Below, piece by piece: positions 23,773-36,232 of a DNA stretch of 64,000 nt (the stretch's first letter is position 1; every line of letters begins with the position of its first letter). The DNA is from Tillus elongatus (Eukaryota > Arthropoda > Insecta > Coleoptera > Cleridae), in NCBI GenBank assembly GCA_964006375.1, contig OZ023269.1, positions 126,640,723 to 126,704,722 on the forward strand, given 5' to 3'. The translations under genes and the position numbers were made by a program. The notes under the pieces are model-generated. The model made no database searches, had not been told where the DNA came from, and saw only the letters and a list, made by a program, of their open reading frames with translations.

Positions 23773-25565
23773 AACTCAACTTAGTCACATCAACCGCTTA
23801 AGGGTGTTGATAACAACCCTTATATTTTAAATAGGGAACATGGGTCGAGTGTTGCATCATTTGAAAGCTTTTTCTTTTCTGAATTCAGCACACTAATTTC
23901 TTTGGAAGTTTTATCAACTCGTTTAAAAGTTATTCACACTTGAAGATGCAAAAACGCATTTCACTCATTCCGATAAGAAATGTGCTGAGAGTCAATGTCT
24001 TGTTGGTTTGTAAACAAAAAATTGACTATCAGAACATTTCTTATCGGAATGAGAGAAATGCAGTTTATTATTTCAGTTTATCGGTCGGTTTAATACTTGA
24101 CAGTACTACCGAAAATTAATTTCACAATGGTGTATTCTTTTTACTCTTTTTTTTAAACGATGACTGTGCCAACCGTACCGCAAATTTGTTTAATGAACGA
24201 CATCCGAACAGACATGTTAACAGAAAATACATTTTGGAGTTAGTTGCAAAGTTTCGACAAAGTGGTTCAGTAGCCAACAAAAAACGGGATCCTGAACGTG
24301 AATTTGCGGTTAAAAATGAGATTACTGAGATTGAAGTTTTAGGACAAATTGCTGCAGACCCAACTTTGAGCACGAGAAAACTGGCCACTATTTCAAACAT
24401 CAAAAGAAGAACTATTCAGCGAATATTGAAGCATCATAAATTTCACCCGTATAAAATTCAACTTGTACAACAACTGAATGAAGATGATTTTGATCGGCAG
24501 CTGGAGTTTTGTGAAGTTATGACTACACGAATAGCTGATAACGGGAACTTTCTGTTCAATATATGTTTTTCAGACGAGTGTACGTTTTTATTAAACTCTA
24601 CAGTCAATCGTCATAATTGTCGTTATTGGGCAGATAATAATCCAAGAAATCTTCATGAAGTCCACACTCAAACTCCACAGAAATTAAATGTCTGGACTGG
24701 CATTTTTGGAGACCGTTTAATCGGACCAATTTTTCTTGATGGCAATTTGAGTGGCTAAATGTATTTGGAGTTACTAGAAGATATCGTTTACCCTCTACTA
24801 ATTGACATTGTTGAAAACGATGATCGCTATCAAGAAAATCGATAGTGTTCCAACAATATGGAGCTCCTCCGCATTTTTCACAATGTATTAGGGAGTTTTT
24901 GAATATAGAGTTTCCAGGACAATGGATTGGGCGTAGAGGTGCTATTGAGTGGCCCCCTAGATCACCGGATTTAACCCCTTTAGACTTCTTTCTATGGGGC
25001 TATTTAAAGAGTAGAATTTTCACAACACAACCACAGTCTCTGGAAGAATTACAACGACGCATTGTTGAAGAATGCCGTCTAATAACTCCACAAATGCTTC
25101 AGAATGTCAGAGCTCGTTTTGAACAAAATTTGTACTTGTGTATGGAAGCTGGTGGTCAACAATTTGAACACTTACTTAACTGAATAAACATTTTTGAACG
25201 CTTGGTTTTGTTATTTAGTTTTTTTAAAGAAAAATTGACTAGTTAGTGCATTTATTATCACAATGAATGAAATACGTTCTTGCAACTCCAACTGTGAATA
25301 ATTTTTGAAAAAGTTGATAAAACTTCCAAAAAAATTTTGTGCTGAATTCAGAAAAGAATGAGCTTTCAAATGATGTAACACTCGATCCATGTTCCCTATT
25401 TAAAATATAAGGGTTGTTATCACCACCCTTAAGGGGTTGATGTGACAAAGTTGAGTTTTATGTCAAAACATGTCCCCCTTAATATTAAAATTGACGTCTT
25501 TCGGCGTTTCTTAAAAAATAATTATCTGGACGCAAATCGGTCTGTTTCGTTTTCAATGCGCCACC

Positions 25566-25568
<3 letters not shown>
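23773..25568 (+). mobile_element. Tc1/mariner element 3, left end truncated
   Basis: A close sibling of element 2. The right arm is complete (about 25240-25568) and ends CAATGCGCCACCCTG directly beside (TA)n. The left arm is cut at about 23773 and lacks the outer GAAACGCTGAAACACG part. The 5' untranslated region keeps a 20-bp perfect inverted repeat (23964-23983 and 24034-24053) that is damaged in element 2. Loss of the outer left terminus should abolish mobility. Confidence 0.88.
24127..25183 (+). pseudogene. mariner-type transposase, element 3 (broken)
   Basis: It retains the ATG (24127) lost in element 2 but has a deletion in the first helix region, putting the frame out until 24186. From there HTH sequence (TRKLATISNIKRRTIQRIL), FSDECTF with the first catalytic Asp, NRHNCRYWADNN and WTGIFGDRLIGPIF are intact to a TAA at 24756. 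A 1-nt deletion near 24841 shifts the frame. The tail reads FQQYGAPPHFS, so the second catalytic Asp is Tyr; the third is present in PLDFFLWG. The enzyme is therefore dead at the active site as well as by truncation. Confidence 0.92.
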
Positions 25569-25645
<77 letters not shown>

Positions 25646-25870
25646 ATACAAAAATTCAAGCGGGCATTGGTTTCCGACGCTAGGGGCCCAAATTCTCTCT
25701 CATTTGAAAAAACTTTTGCAAAGTCTCACTATCGATACCTCTCTACTAGCGAACTGTTTTAATTAAAAATTCGCTGAAAATTAAACGCCGTTGCTTATCC
25801 CTCTATAAGCGATATTTTTTACAGAAACTCGTTAAAAAACTTACGTTTGTGGTCAAGTTCATTGACCCTT
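25569..25870 (-). mobile_element. TA-associated repeat, 3' copy on the minus strand, with (TA)n
   Basis: (TA)n at 25573-25642 is followed by sequence that on the minus strand reads CGAATTTTTAATTAAAACAG, TTTTTTCAAATGAGAGAG and TTTGGGCCCCTAGCG, a diverged copy of the conserved 3' block. As in the plus-strand copies, TA lies on the 3' side. Confidence 0.6.
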
Positions 25871-26507
25871 CGTAACTAAATTAATATCTTATCTGAGCTA
25901 ACGTTGGTATGCAACTGAAAGATAACCATAACGGTATCAGTGGGTTTAACAGACCTGAGTTTCTTGAAATATGGCAGGCAGAGGGTTAGTTTCCTGTCTA
26001 AATGTATCCTGACACCCCTGAAGGTCCTACATCCGGCGAAATATGCAATATAGCTACTTTGAGGTTGTGTTAACTGTTAATGTTAATCCTAATACTGGGC
26101 AAAGCAGCGCCGCTTTAAAATGGAATAGGCAGAGTGCGTACTATGTAAGGGGTGTATATATCACTAGCGGACATTCAAATTTAATATTTCATGATATAAA
26201 TGGACTTCCTGCACCTGAAACTTTCTAACTTGACGTCTACGTTTCCCTATGCTGTAATTACAACTTTTTAAATTCCACGTGTACAAAACCGCCAGACCAC
26301 AAACAGGAACCCATTTGAAACGTAACTTCTTGTTAAATAAATAAAAACAACTTGAATAAGTGGCAAGTTCTCCTCTAATGCAACAACATTCGTCTAGATG
26401 TATATAATTGCTTCACTTCTGATTATATAGCCGTTGCTTGTAATTTTATGTCCATACTAAGCAAGCATGCGGCTTTACTCTAATACAACTTTTTTTTATA
26501 TTTCAAC
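25871..26507. other. No recognisable feature
   Basis: No gene or repeat family recognised. A 61-residue frame at 26043-26228 has no motif. Confidence 0.5.
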
Positions 26508-28685
26508 AACACACCACGAGGGCTTACAGCCTAAATACTATCGTACCATGGGTGTCGACAAGGAGGTAAGAGGCAACTTGTTAATTCTGGACTTGAAGGT
26601 TTGGAGGTTCGGAGGAGAAGGAAAAACATGTGCCAGCAAGAAATTCCACAACTTGGAAGTCCTCGGGGCAAAAGAGCGGGCATAACAAAATGTTCTATAT
26701 TGGGTGACCTGGACAGTAAACATTCGCTCTGTACCCCTGGTAGATCTGTTGGGGGCAGCAGGTGAAAGACCTATGGAAGGAAGCTCCTCTGAGCAGTGCC
26801 CGTGCAGATACCTATAAAAGAGAGAGAGAGAGAGAAAGGTCACCAACGGCACGTCGGTGGGCAAGGGACGGCAGCCTTTGCATGGAATCCAGGATAGCGA
26901 GTGTAGAAGCGGCAGCTGCACCTCAGATGTGGGAGCAGTATTCGAGGTTAGGCCTTATTTGTGAAGTATATAAGGTATAGAGATTAGCTGGTGAAAAGTA
27001 TTTGCGAGCTCGGAAGAGGAAACCTAATTTCTTAGCAACCACTTCTGCAATTGATGTGACATGTTGGTGCCAATTGGGATTTTGATCTACAGAAATGCCA
27101 ACAAGTGAAAAGGACTCATTACTTTGACTAACTTGGTTGTTTATTGTAATAAGTCTAGGCCTGGTGAATCTCTTATGAGATAGAAAGCAAGACTGAGATT
27201 TGGTTGGGTTGAATTGTACAAGATTTCTACTTCCCCAGTCTAATGTTTTTTGGAGCTCCACGGAGACAGAACCCTCCATGAGTATGCGATCCTAATCTAA
27301 TTGGGCTAAAGAGACAGGCTTAGAATATTGTATATTTGAGTGGAGGGTGCTGTCGTCCGCGTAACTGTGAACTGGGTTGGATGTGCTAGAGAGGAGGTCA
27401 TTGATGTGGAGAAGAAACAAAGTAGGGGCTAAAGCTGAACCTTAAGGAGCTCCTGAATTAATTGGATACAGTTTAGAGGAATGGCCATCCACAACAACAG
27501 AAATGCTCTGGTTGGAGAGGAAATTTGCTGTCCAGGTACAGAGTTTTGGTGGTAGGCCATAGGCCGGAAGTTTATTAAGCAGCGCTGCGTGCCAGACCTG
27601 TTCGAATGCTTTGGATATGTTTAGAGCGACAATCTGGGGTTCACCGTGTAGTTCCATAGATTTGTTCCAAGAATGGGTGATAAAGGAAAGGAGGTCGCCA
27701 GTTGATCTGCGCTGATGGAATCCATACTGCCTGTCGTGGATTAAACTGTGTTTTTCAAGAAATTTTAGTAACTCGGTGTTTATATACTTTTCCACCACTT
27801 TAGAGACGACTGAAAGGAAGTAAATAGGCCTGTAGTTGCTAGGAAGCGCTCTGGATCCTTTCTTGGGGACGGGTTGTACTCGACAGTTTTCCAGTTACTA
27901 GGGAATATGCCTCTATTGTAAGATGTCTGACACAGACGAGTCAGGACAGGAGCAAGTTCTGGTGCACATTTTTTGTGAACAATTGCTGCGATCTCGTCCA
28001 GGCAAAAGGCTTTCCTGGTATTTTATGCGTTACATTGGGGACTGTTGATGGTTGAAGATTTGGAGGTGGGTTGAGAGTAGAATTGCCGGCGAACAACGAG
28101 GCATAAAGTTCAGCCTTGCCCAGGGCGGTAGAAACAATTTTATCCCCTGAAACAAGAGGTGGGAACGTGCTCTTGCAGAAATTTTTCCCAATAGATTTAG
28201 CAAGAGTCCAGAAGGGTTTGTTGTCGTTGGAGCTTGAGAGGACTTTGTTTTTGATGTGGTTATTAAACGAGTTTTTTGCCTCAGAAAGAATGCGGCCATA
28301 GCGGTTTCTTGCGTCGTTAAATGCTTCACGGTTTTCTTGACTGGGATTGTGTAGAAGCGTTTTGTGGGCTTTGAACTTTTCAAGTCTGGCCTTGTCATAG
28401 GATTTAGAGAACCGGGGCTTTTGAGTGGTTGAAGAGGTTTTCTGTGTACGTGGAATAATTAATTGCATGCCAGCTTGGATAGTTTCGGTGACGTTTTGTG
28501 GGATATCAGAGGGGTCAGGATGAGAAAAGCAGACTGACGCCCATAGAAATGAGGAAAAGTAATTCCGCATTTCGTCCCAGTTCGCGGAGTTGTAGGAGCA
28601 AAGGATACGTGGGTGTAATGACTGTGTGACCTCGGGTTGCATTGCGCAGGAATCAGTGACCATGCTGTGGTCTGAGCGACAAGGA
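26508..28685 (-). mobile_element. LINE-A copy, 5'-truncated, ~2.2 kb
   Basis: The longest LINE-A copy. Its 3' tail lies at the left (TTTTTTTTATATTTCAACAACAC read on the plus strand, slightly over a run of T at 26490-26498). The 5' truncation point at ~28685 is in the endonuclease and abuts a run of ten G (28686-28695). A 3' UTR of ~400 bp (26510-26920) separates the tail from the ORF and includes a short (GA)n. No target duplication was identified. Confidence 0.9.
26923..28680 (-). pseudogene. LINE-A ORF2: endonuclease end plus reverse transcriptase (broken)
   Basis: ORF2 of a jockey-like LINE nicks target DNA and reverse-transcribes the element RNA. The frame enters at 28675 with SDHSMVTDSC, the last motif of the APE endonuclease. 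A ~220-residue linker follows (PRFSKSYDKARLEKFKAHKT, LAKSIGKNFCKSTFPPLVSG). A ~56-bp deletion near 28020, compared with the 42- and 57-kb copies, shifts the frame. RT continues as VEKYINTELLKFLEKHSLIH, QYGFHQRRSTGDLLSF, DISKAF-like NISKAFEQVW, and after a stop the active-site box YADD (27352-27363). The thumb block QSNESFSLVGISVDQNPNW and RPNLEYCSHI lie at 26923-27279. Several stops make it non-functional. Confidence 0.92.
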
Positions 28686-28894
28686 GGGGGGGGGGTCCAT
28701 TCGGAATCTTCTCATTAGGAAATTTTTTCTATGAAATTTCTTTAAAAAAATTTTACTAAAAAAATCATACACAACTTTTTTTTTCAAAATTTGCCAAACT
28801 GTTTATAAAAAAAATTGCTAATAAACGGAAATTGTCCAAAAAAATTATTTGCAAAAAAATGATAAATAAATTTTGATCTACGAAAGTTCACCAG

Positions 28895-29030
28895 AAGAAT
28901 TATACAACCTCGGTTGATATTAATGTTATACTTTGTACTGAAACAGTGAAAGGAGAACCCTGGGATCTAACCCAGTACCCTTCAGCTCAGAGACACAAGT
29001 TCTTACCTCTGAACCACCGAGGCTCATAGG
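28895..29030 (-). mobile_element. SINE-1 head fragment
   Basis: On the minus strand it gives the tRNA-like head: CCTCGGTGGTTCAGAGGTAA (box A region), GGTACTGGGTTAGATCCCAG (box B, one change), then CTGTTTCAGTACAAAGTATAAC. The body is missing. It resembles the head of the full copy at 47.25 kb. Confidence 0.8.
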
Positions 29031-30061
29031 TTCTTGTATGTTATCAAACAAAGATTTGATTATTTGAATTTTTAGTTTGTTATTAAAAGTTCTTACTAAT
29101 AATCCATAGGTAGTCTGGATTCCCACAAGTTGAGTAATATTTTGTAGAGCTTGCGAAGCTCGTTGAAAAAAAAATTCAAGTGACATTTTGCAAAAGTAAA
29201 CTGAAAAATAAAGACCCAAACTGGGATGATATGGCGAAACTTCTTAAATTGTCAACTGATATTTTATTCTTATAAACGTGGGTGAGGTTACATAGAAAAG
29301 TATTGACAGCAGATTTAAATATTTTTCCAGGGTATAGCTTGTATTTTTTTAATCAGCAAGGTTGCAGCCTTATTTTCGAATTATTTAGAAAAAGAAATTA
29401 ATTTAAAACGTTTATTGATTACTTCTGCACGCTGCAAAAATGGCTTAATTTAAGAAGGGTTGTATCTAGTTATTTGTAGAGCCTTGCAAGAGGCAATAAA
29501 TGTCTCACTCTCTTGATAGATCATCTTTGTAGAAATATCTAATCTTCAATATAATAATTTTAAGATAAAGACCGTGTTATCTTGACGCAACAACGAACAA
29601 GTAAAATTTGTGGTTATGTGAAACTGTTGTTGTAGTTGCAGTCTTCTATTTTAAACACTTTTAAAATGTGAACTCCTTCAGTCTGGTTTTTTCCTTGGAC
29701 ATTTAGATGGCGGACGTATTTCAGAGAGCCCGTTGGATGAGCTTTAGTGTTTTCTAGAGGACGGGATCTCAACTTGGCACCGGTAACATTAGGTGCTTAT
29801 CTGGCTACTGCCATCTGCTCATCTGGTAAAGAAAAGACGACAATGGACAGTATTGAACGGAAAAACGGGAAATAGCAGAACTTGCAATATACTACCTGGT
29901 TCCGCACCGAGAGATTGCATTCACTATTCAGACTGTTCTAGGTTCAGACGTGCCGCCGCTCGATGTGCCAGGATTGAAGTAATTCCTTCGTTCCGTTGGA
30001 ATTTTACTCACAATTTTGTCTATTCAATCTTCTTCAACCACCAACATAATAATATTAAACT
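29031..30061. other. No recognisable feature
   Basis: About 1 kb of unannotatable sequence. The 91-residue frame at 29793-30068 has no motif. Confidence 0.45.
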
Positions 30062-30110
30062 AACATAAGTACACTTGGAGAACCCAAATTACCACAACAC
30101 ATATTTCAAA

Positions 30111-30155
30111 GACCTTACGATCATTTCGCTGACAACGTCAGCGTCATCAGAGAAT
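30111..30155 (-). ncRNA. Hammerhead-like ribozyme motif, Penelope terminal segment (minus strand)
   Basis: On the minus strand: stem I side ATTCT, core CTGATGA, one extra C, stem II GCTGAC-GTT-GTCAGC (six perfect pairs), core GAA, short stem III ATG/CGT with an AT loop, cleavage triplet GTA, and AGGT returning to stem I (one G-U). Hammerhead ribozymes are known in Penelope-like elements. Everything needed for a type I fold is present except for the unpaired C between CTGATGA and stem II, which recurs in the other copies. Confidence 0.7.
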
Positions 30156-30777
30156 GAAAAATTCTAAAATCAAAATAAACCGCTACTGTGTATTTATATC
30201 ACACCTAGGTAACCAACTAATCCGAAGTAAAAATTGTAGTCGACGATCATCGTTTGTCTATTGTGTCAATATTGAACGGACGAGGTCGAAGAACTACTTT
30301 AGTCTTCTGGTTGACAAATGTATGAGCTTTTATCTAATCTAGGGATTATGGGCTTGAAATGAAAGGTGCCGAGATATTTAAGGAAGCTACACGGTCTTTT
30401 TGATCTAGAAATGTCACTATGTGAATATTCGAGAAACTAAAGAAAGCTGACATGCACATCTGGCGAACAGATCAATAACAGCCGCTCATCTTTTTTTAAA
30501 ACAAACCGAGTGTTTGGCTCAAAATGTTAACTTTAACAAAGGATAAATAATTCAATGAAATTCTACATAAAAACAAGTATTTATATTGATTTTTAGTTCT
30601 ACGCAAAAACAAGTATTTATATTGACGTAGAGCTTAATATCTGTATAGACCGACCGACTTATTGACAATAATTTATTATTCTGCCAGACAAATCAGGAGT
30701 GTTTAGCTGGTCAAATGCAAAGTGAAAATAAAGGGCTTGAAATTAAAGGTACCGCACGATTTAATGAAGTTTTGTTC

Positions 30778-31230
30778 TTAATCGACCTTGATATAAATAC
30801 TTTCTAAGGAATCAAGCATAGTTTGATGTCTAACATTTTTGACAAGTTTCAAATTTTCTTTGTCAATGTGGTAATTATTATCACATATATGTTGTGCCAT
30901 ACATGATTTGTCCACGGTACCATATCGTAAATGTGCGAGATGTTCACCAAATCTGGTGGCTATGTTTCTCTTGGTTTGACCCACGTAATTAAGATTGCAA
31001 TCTTTGCAACTTATCTCATAAATATCCGACATTTCAGTGGCTTTGTCTTTGTCTTTCGTATTACCCAACAAATTTGTAAAATTACTTTTCGTCGAAAAAG
31101 TCAAATGGGAATCGGCTTTCTGAAAAATAGTTTCCAAACCGTTCGTGATATGTGGTTCATAAGGTAGACACACAAATTTTTCTCTGTTTAAGTTTTTTAA
31201 ATGTCGTACATTCAGATATCATTTTCTTTG
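30778..31230 (-). pseudogene. Penelope-type GIY-YIG endonuclease domain (fragment)
   Basis: In Penelope-like elements this C-terminal nuclease makes the nick used for insertion. The frame (start taken as the in-frame sequence from ~31200, KFVCLPYEPHI) reads MSDIYEISCKDCNLNYVGQT, giving the two hallmark tyrosines in IYEI (for GIY) and YVG (for YIG), the conserved CKDC zinc-like pair, then KRNIATRFGEHLAHLRYG with the catalytic Arg, and HICDNNYHIDKENLKLVKNV. It runs 131 residues from 31173 to 30778 with no internal stop. The absence of the RT domain marks it as a 5'-truncated copy. Confidence 0.88.
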
Positions 31231-31260
31231 TTCTGTGTTTGAAGAAAATGATATCTGAAT
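31211..31260. repeat. 19-bp perfect inverted repeat at a repeat junction
   Basis: ATTCAGATATCATTTTCTT and its exact inverse AAGAAAATGATATCTGAAT are separated by 13 bp. It lies between the Penelope fragment and the start of composite repeat III. It would form a stable hairpin in RNA and a cruciform-prone site in DNA. Confidence 0.9.
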
Positions 31261-31261
31261 T

Positions 31262-32790
<1,529 letters not shown>

Positions 32791-32791
32791 A

Positions 32792-33335
32792 CAAGGTGAC
32801 GCATTTCTACGGTAAAGTTCAATATAATTATTATTATGCAAGATACGAGAAAAAGTCTTATACATTACCTATAGGGTGTTTTGAGCTGCATCTTAGTTAT
32901 TTTGACAATCACAGGAAGCCCCATAAGTCGTTGGTGATACCTACAATTTTTTTTGAACATTCCTTATTGCATTTTTGCATTTTTAATCGAAATATGGTGC
33001 ATGTTTGTGAAAAAATCGAGACGCAGTAAGTGCGTTTTTGTAGCTAATTTTCATTAAATGCTTCAAAATTCAATAACGCAATTTGCTGTTAACCTAAGGT
33101 TAGTCAGCTAGGAAACGAGTTTTTTCGGAAACGTTTTAAGTTTATTTTCGGAAAATTTTTGTACATTTTCAAACAAGTTATTTTGATAAAATATGGTACG
33201 TTGTTCCTACTATATAGGTTATACCGGTGACCAAATTAATGCCTGCTTTCATTAAAGAGACATATTTGATATTCAAAATATTTTAATGAAAATTCACTTC
33301 CATAACGCACGTGCTATCTCCAGACTTTTTAAGGT
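32792..33335 (+). mobile_element. CAGGGTGACGC-type MITE-like segment, copy 3
   Basis: Begins CAAGGTGACGCATTTCTACG and carries the same internal arms (CGCAGTAAGTGCGTTTTTG near 33021, CCATAACGCACGTGCT near 33300). Again follows half B of a composite repeat. Confidence 0.65.
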
Positions 33336-34462
33336 ATCTATTTAAATTAATGCCTGCAACAAAAATATGCATTTTATTTCCGTTAACACTAGTACCCAAA
33401 TAAATAATGTTATGTTAATTTTGTTCAGGAGTATAGTAACAAACTAACAAACAACACTCTCCATTTATATTTAACAGGTGCACCTCCCAAGTTACATAAT
33501 CTGGATTGCGAGAATTAGTAAACGTCACGTTTCTCTAGGTAAACTGCGGAATCCTATGTAAAATAGGATAAACGTACGCCACTGTGACGTAAATATAGAC
33601 CTCCGCATCTGCCTTAGTTACTAGTATTCGAATCGTCGATTCGCTTCATGCACTCGAGGTCCTTTCGGTCCTCTTTGGCCCTTCGTCCTTATACTCCTTA
33701 GGTGTTATTGCAAACCTGAATCCAGGATCCAGGGTCCTGTAGATGTAGTGGAGATGTAGAATACTGACACGAACCCTCCGCAAACACAAGTGTGACACAA
33801 GGACTACTTCTGATATTATTAGCCTGATTCGAGTTCTAACATCGATATATACATATATATAGCTCTATGCATTGCAAATTTACACTGCGGATTGTTTACT
33901 GCGCATATATTAGCTCCACTTTGCGTGGGTTACCTGCAAAGGATCTTCATCCGTCAACTATTATGAATTAATTAACTGATGTACAGGTGTAAACTTAGCT
34001 AGTGCACTTTAGTTACGTGTCACCTCTGAAGAGCTAAAACGGCTATCTGACAGATACAGAAGTTAGTAGAATAATGCTCTTTAACCTTCAACTCCAATGA
34101 AAAGGATAGACCAGTGGATGTTTGGTCGTTATTAGCTTCTAACCCATTGATATCAGCAATAGTTTAGGCCAAGTTATCTTCCAAAATACCTAAAGGCCTG
34201 ATAGTAGATAAAGTGGATATGTATTTGACACTACATACTACAGAAGTGACACAATTAGATTTAAAAGTCAGTAGCAAACATAAAACAATGCACATTGTAA
34301 GGTACATAAATCAAATTTAATTTTAAAAAGACTTAACGAGACACTAAAATGAAATAAAACAAGATATGTACAGCCACACAAAATAATCCCTTGAAACATA
34401 TAAGCGACAAAAGTTAAAAATGATATAAAATCTTTATACATACACACATATAATATATACAC

Positions 34463-34463
<1 letters not shown>
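33336..34463. other. No recognisable feature
   Basis: About 1.1 kb without a recognised repeat or gene; somewhat less A+T-rich than its surroundings between 33.5 and 33.8 kb. Confidence 0.45.

Positions 34464-34540
<77 letters not shown>
34464..34540. repeat. (TA)n microsatellite, left of a MITE
   Basis: Alternating TA ending in TACATAT immediately before the MITE terminus. Confidence 0.97.
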
Positions 34541-34544
<4 letters not shown>

Positions 34545-35122
34545 TAGGGATGGGCACCTAACATCGATGTTATTTGTAATCATCGAAACATCGTTACGTA
34601 GCCCATAAATGTCCTGTAACATTTCAGTTCGAAAGTCTTTAAGTAACTAAAAAATACATCAATTTACTGAACAAATTACTAATTGATTCTTTACTCTTTG
34701 CACATTGTGACTTAGGCGACATCTGTACGTGAACGCAGTAAGTATTAAATTCCGGCTACCTGGCATAAATGGGCACTCCTGTCCGATTAATTGACGTAGT
34801 AACATCATAAACAGGAACGTTTAAGGCTCGGAGACTGATGGTGCTGGGCTCTGACAGTAACACATAACCAGTAATAGCCGTTTTTTAACCTGCACCTGCC
34901 ATAATCTGCAGCGGAATATGTTTGCATTTTCTAATGCCTACAAAACTACAAACATTTTTTTTTCTCGAAAGAACATAGAATTAGTAAATTTACTATTATT
35001 TTGAAAACATCGATGTTTCCCAACATCGATGTTTTCCAGCCGATGTTTTTCCTACCATCGATAGTAGGTTTCGATGTTAAACATCGATGTTAACCTCGAT
35101 GTTTTAAGAAATGTGCCCATCC

Positions 35123-35125
<3 letters not shown>
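34545..35125. mobile_element. hAT-like MITE (TAGGGATGGGCAC termini)
   Basis: A 581-bp non-autonomous element. Its termini are TAGGGATGGGCAC (34545) and the inverse TGCCCATCCCTA (ending 35125). Subterminal ATCGATGTT motifs occur several times at both ends, most densely at 35010-35105. The flanking octamers ATACATAT and ATATATAT differ at one base, which fits an 8-bp hAT target duplication inside a TA tract, though TA repetition makes this weak evidence. There is no transposase. Confidence 0.8.

Positions 35126-35216
<91 letters not shown>
35126..35216. repeat. (TA)n microsatellite, right of the MITE
   Basis: Alternating TA of ~90 bp; together with 34464-34540 it probably formed one tract before the MITE inserted. 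Confidence 0.95.
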
Positions 35217-35218
<2 letters not shown>

Positions 35219-35284
35219 CAAGAATAAAATTGAATAAAACTAAAATAAACAGCACTCCAAGGTTTAAATGTCAAAAGGATAACT

Positions 35285-35530
35285 TCGCCCGCGTGTGACG
35301 TCAAGGTGACGAAACAAGATGGCGGGTTGGATAGAGACAGAAAAGAGAGCTGGCCTGAGATGACGTAATCCAAGATGGCGGCAAATATGGCCGACCGGAA
35401 GTGAAAGATCTGGTGAGTTTGTAGCCAAAGTGATAAAACAAAGATGGTGGATGGATAGAGTGTGACAATAAATTTATAACGAGATGACGTAATTCATGAT
35501 GGCGGCCAAGATGGCAGACCGGAAGTGAAA
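35285..35530. promoter_or_regulatory. Duplicated CRE / YY1 / ETS motif cassette (promoter-like)
   Basis: Two copies, 124 bp apart, carry the same motifs in the same order: TGACGTAA (35361 and 35485), an AAGATGGCGGC-type motif (35372; CATGATGGCGGC at 35495, followed by CCAAGATGGC) and ACCGGAAGTG (35394 and 35518). A third, partial unit upstream has a full TGACGTCA (35296-35303) and CAAGATGGCGG (35315-35325). These match the classic sites of CREB/ATF, YY1 and ETS/GABP factors in animal TATA-less promoters. An NRF1-like TGCGCATGCACG lies at 35733. Whether this is a host promoter or an internal promoter of a mobile element cannot be told from the sequence. Confidence 0.55.
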
Positions 35531-35667
35531 AATCTGTGAATTTTGAACTTTTAAAAGACATCTAAACTAACCCATCAAAATAAGCCCACCATTTTGATTT
35601 TTATGAAAATGACAAATGAAAAATATGGCTGATAGCGCAGGCGCAAACCAACTTTTTTATTTGTATA

Positions 35668-35815
35668 GTTAGACACTCATGTGTGGAGTATCACCGTACT
35701 CGTCTCGATGAGTAGAATTCAAGTTTTACATTTGCGCATGCACGAACCCAAAATTTTGAGTTTTTAAGTAAGAGAACACATGTGGGGTATCATTGGAGTC
35801 GTCTCGATGAGGGGA
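35668..35815. repeat. Direct repeat pair with TCGTCTCGATGAG
   Basis: CATGTGTGGAGTATCA...ACTCGTCTCGATGAG (ending ~35711) recurs as CATGTGGGGTATCATTGGAGT then CGTCTCGATGAG (ending ~35814), about 104 bp apart. It follows the motif cassette and may belong to the same element. Confidence 0.7.
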
Positions 35816-36232
35816 GATAAAATATTTATTTATTTTTATATATATTTATATATTTGTATATTTATATATTCCTATATTTATAGATTTATATATTTATTTA
35901 TTTGAAAAAATGGGGGTTCGCTTCGCGATTCCCACAGGAGGGGAACTCAGAAGCTTGTCAAGCAAGATGATGGTAACAAGATGATAGCAGTAAAGGGCTA
36001 GCTGCACGCAGTGGCAGGAACATATGAATTTCTGTCGAGACTTGCATGTGACCTCGCTAGACTGGTCATATCAATTCTCATTTCCTGCTAGTGTTAACGT
36101 TTCTAGTCTTATTTCCTGAGTCAGCATTTCTTAGGTTGATAAAAATTGTGTAAAATAAAACAACTGATTTTAAATACAATCACTTGTATAGAATTAAATC
36201 ACAAAATTTACATATTAACTTATTACACAATA
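35816..36232. other. Low-complexity A+T-rich spacer
   Basis: Contains a TATATTTATATATTTG-like run (35820-35905) and otherwise nothing recognisable. Confidence 0.5.

Larger units (their letters stand above)
30062..31230 (-). mobile_element. Penelope-like element fragment, 3' part
   Basis: A minus-strand piece holding the GIY-YIG endonuclease end of ORF (30778-31230) and, 0.6 kb further 3', a terminal segment with a hammerhead-like motif (30111-30155) followed by a CCAAGTGTACTTATG boundary. The terminal segment is shared with 56.75 kb and 62.05-62.28 kb. Between them is a tandem pair AAAACAAGTATTTATATTGA (30571 and 30608). The reverse transcriptase part is absent. Confidence 0.8.

Noticed and set aside
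28686..28695. G10 run as a G-quadruplex or regulatory site
   Set aside because: A single homopolymer run at a LINE truncation point; more likely junction slippage or sequencing uncertainty.
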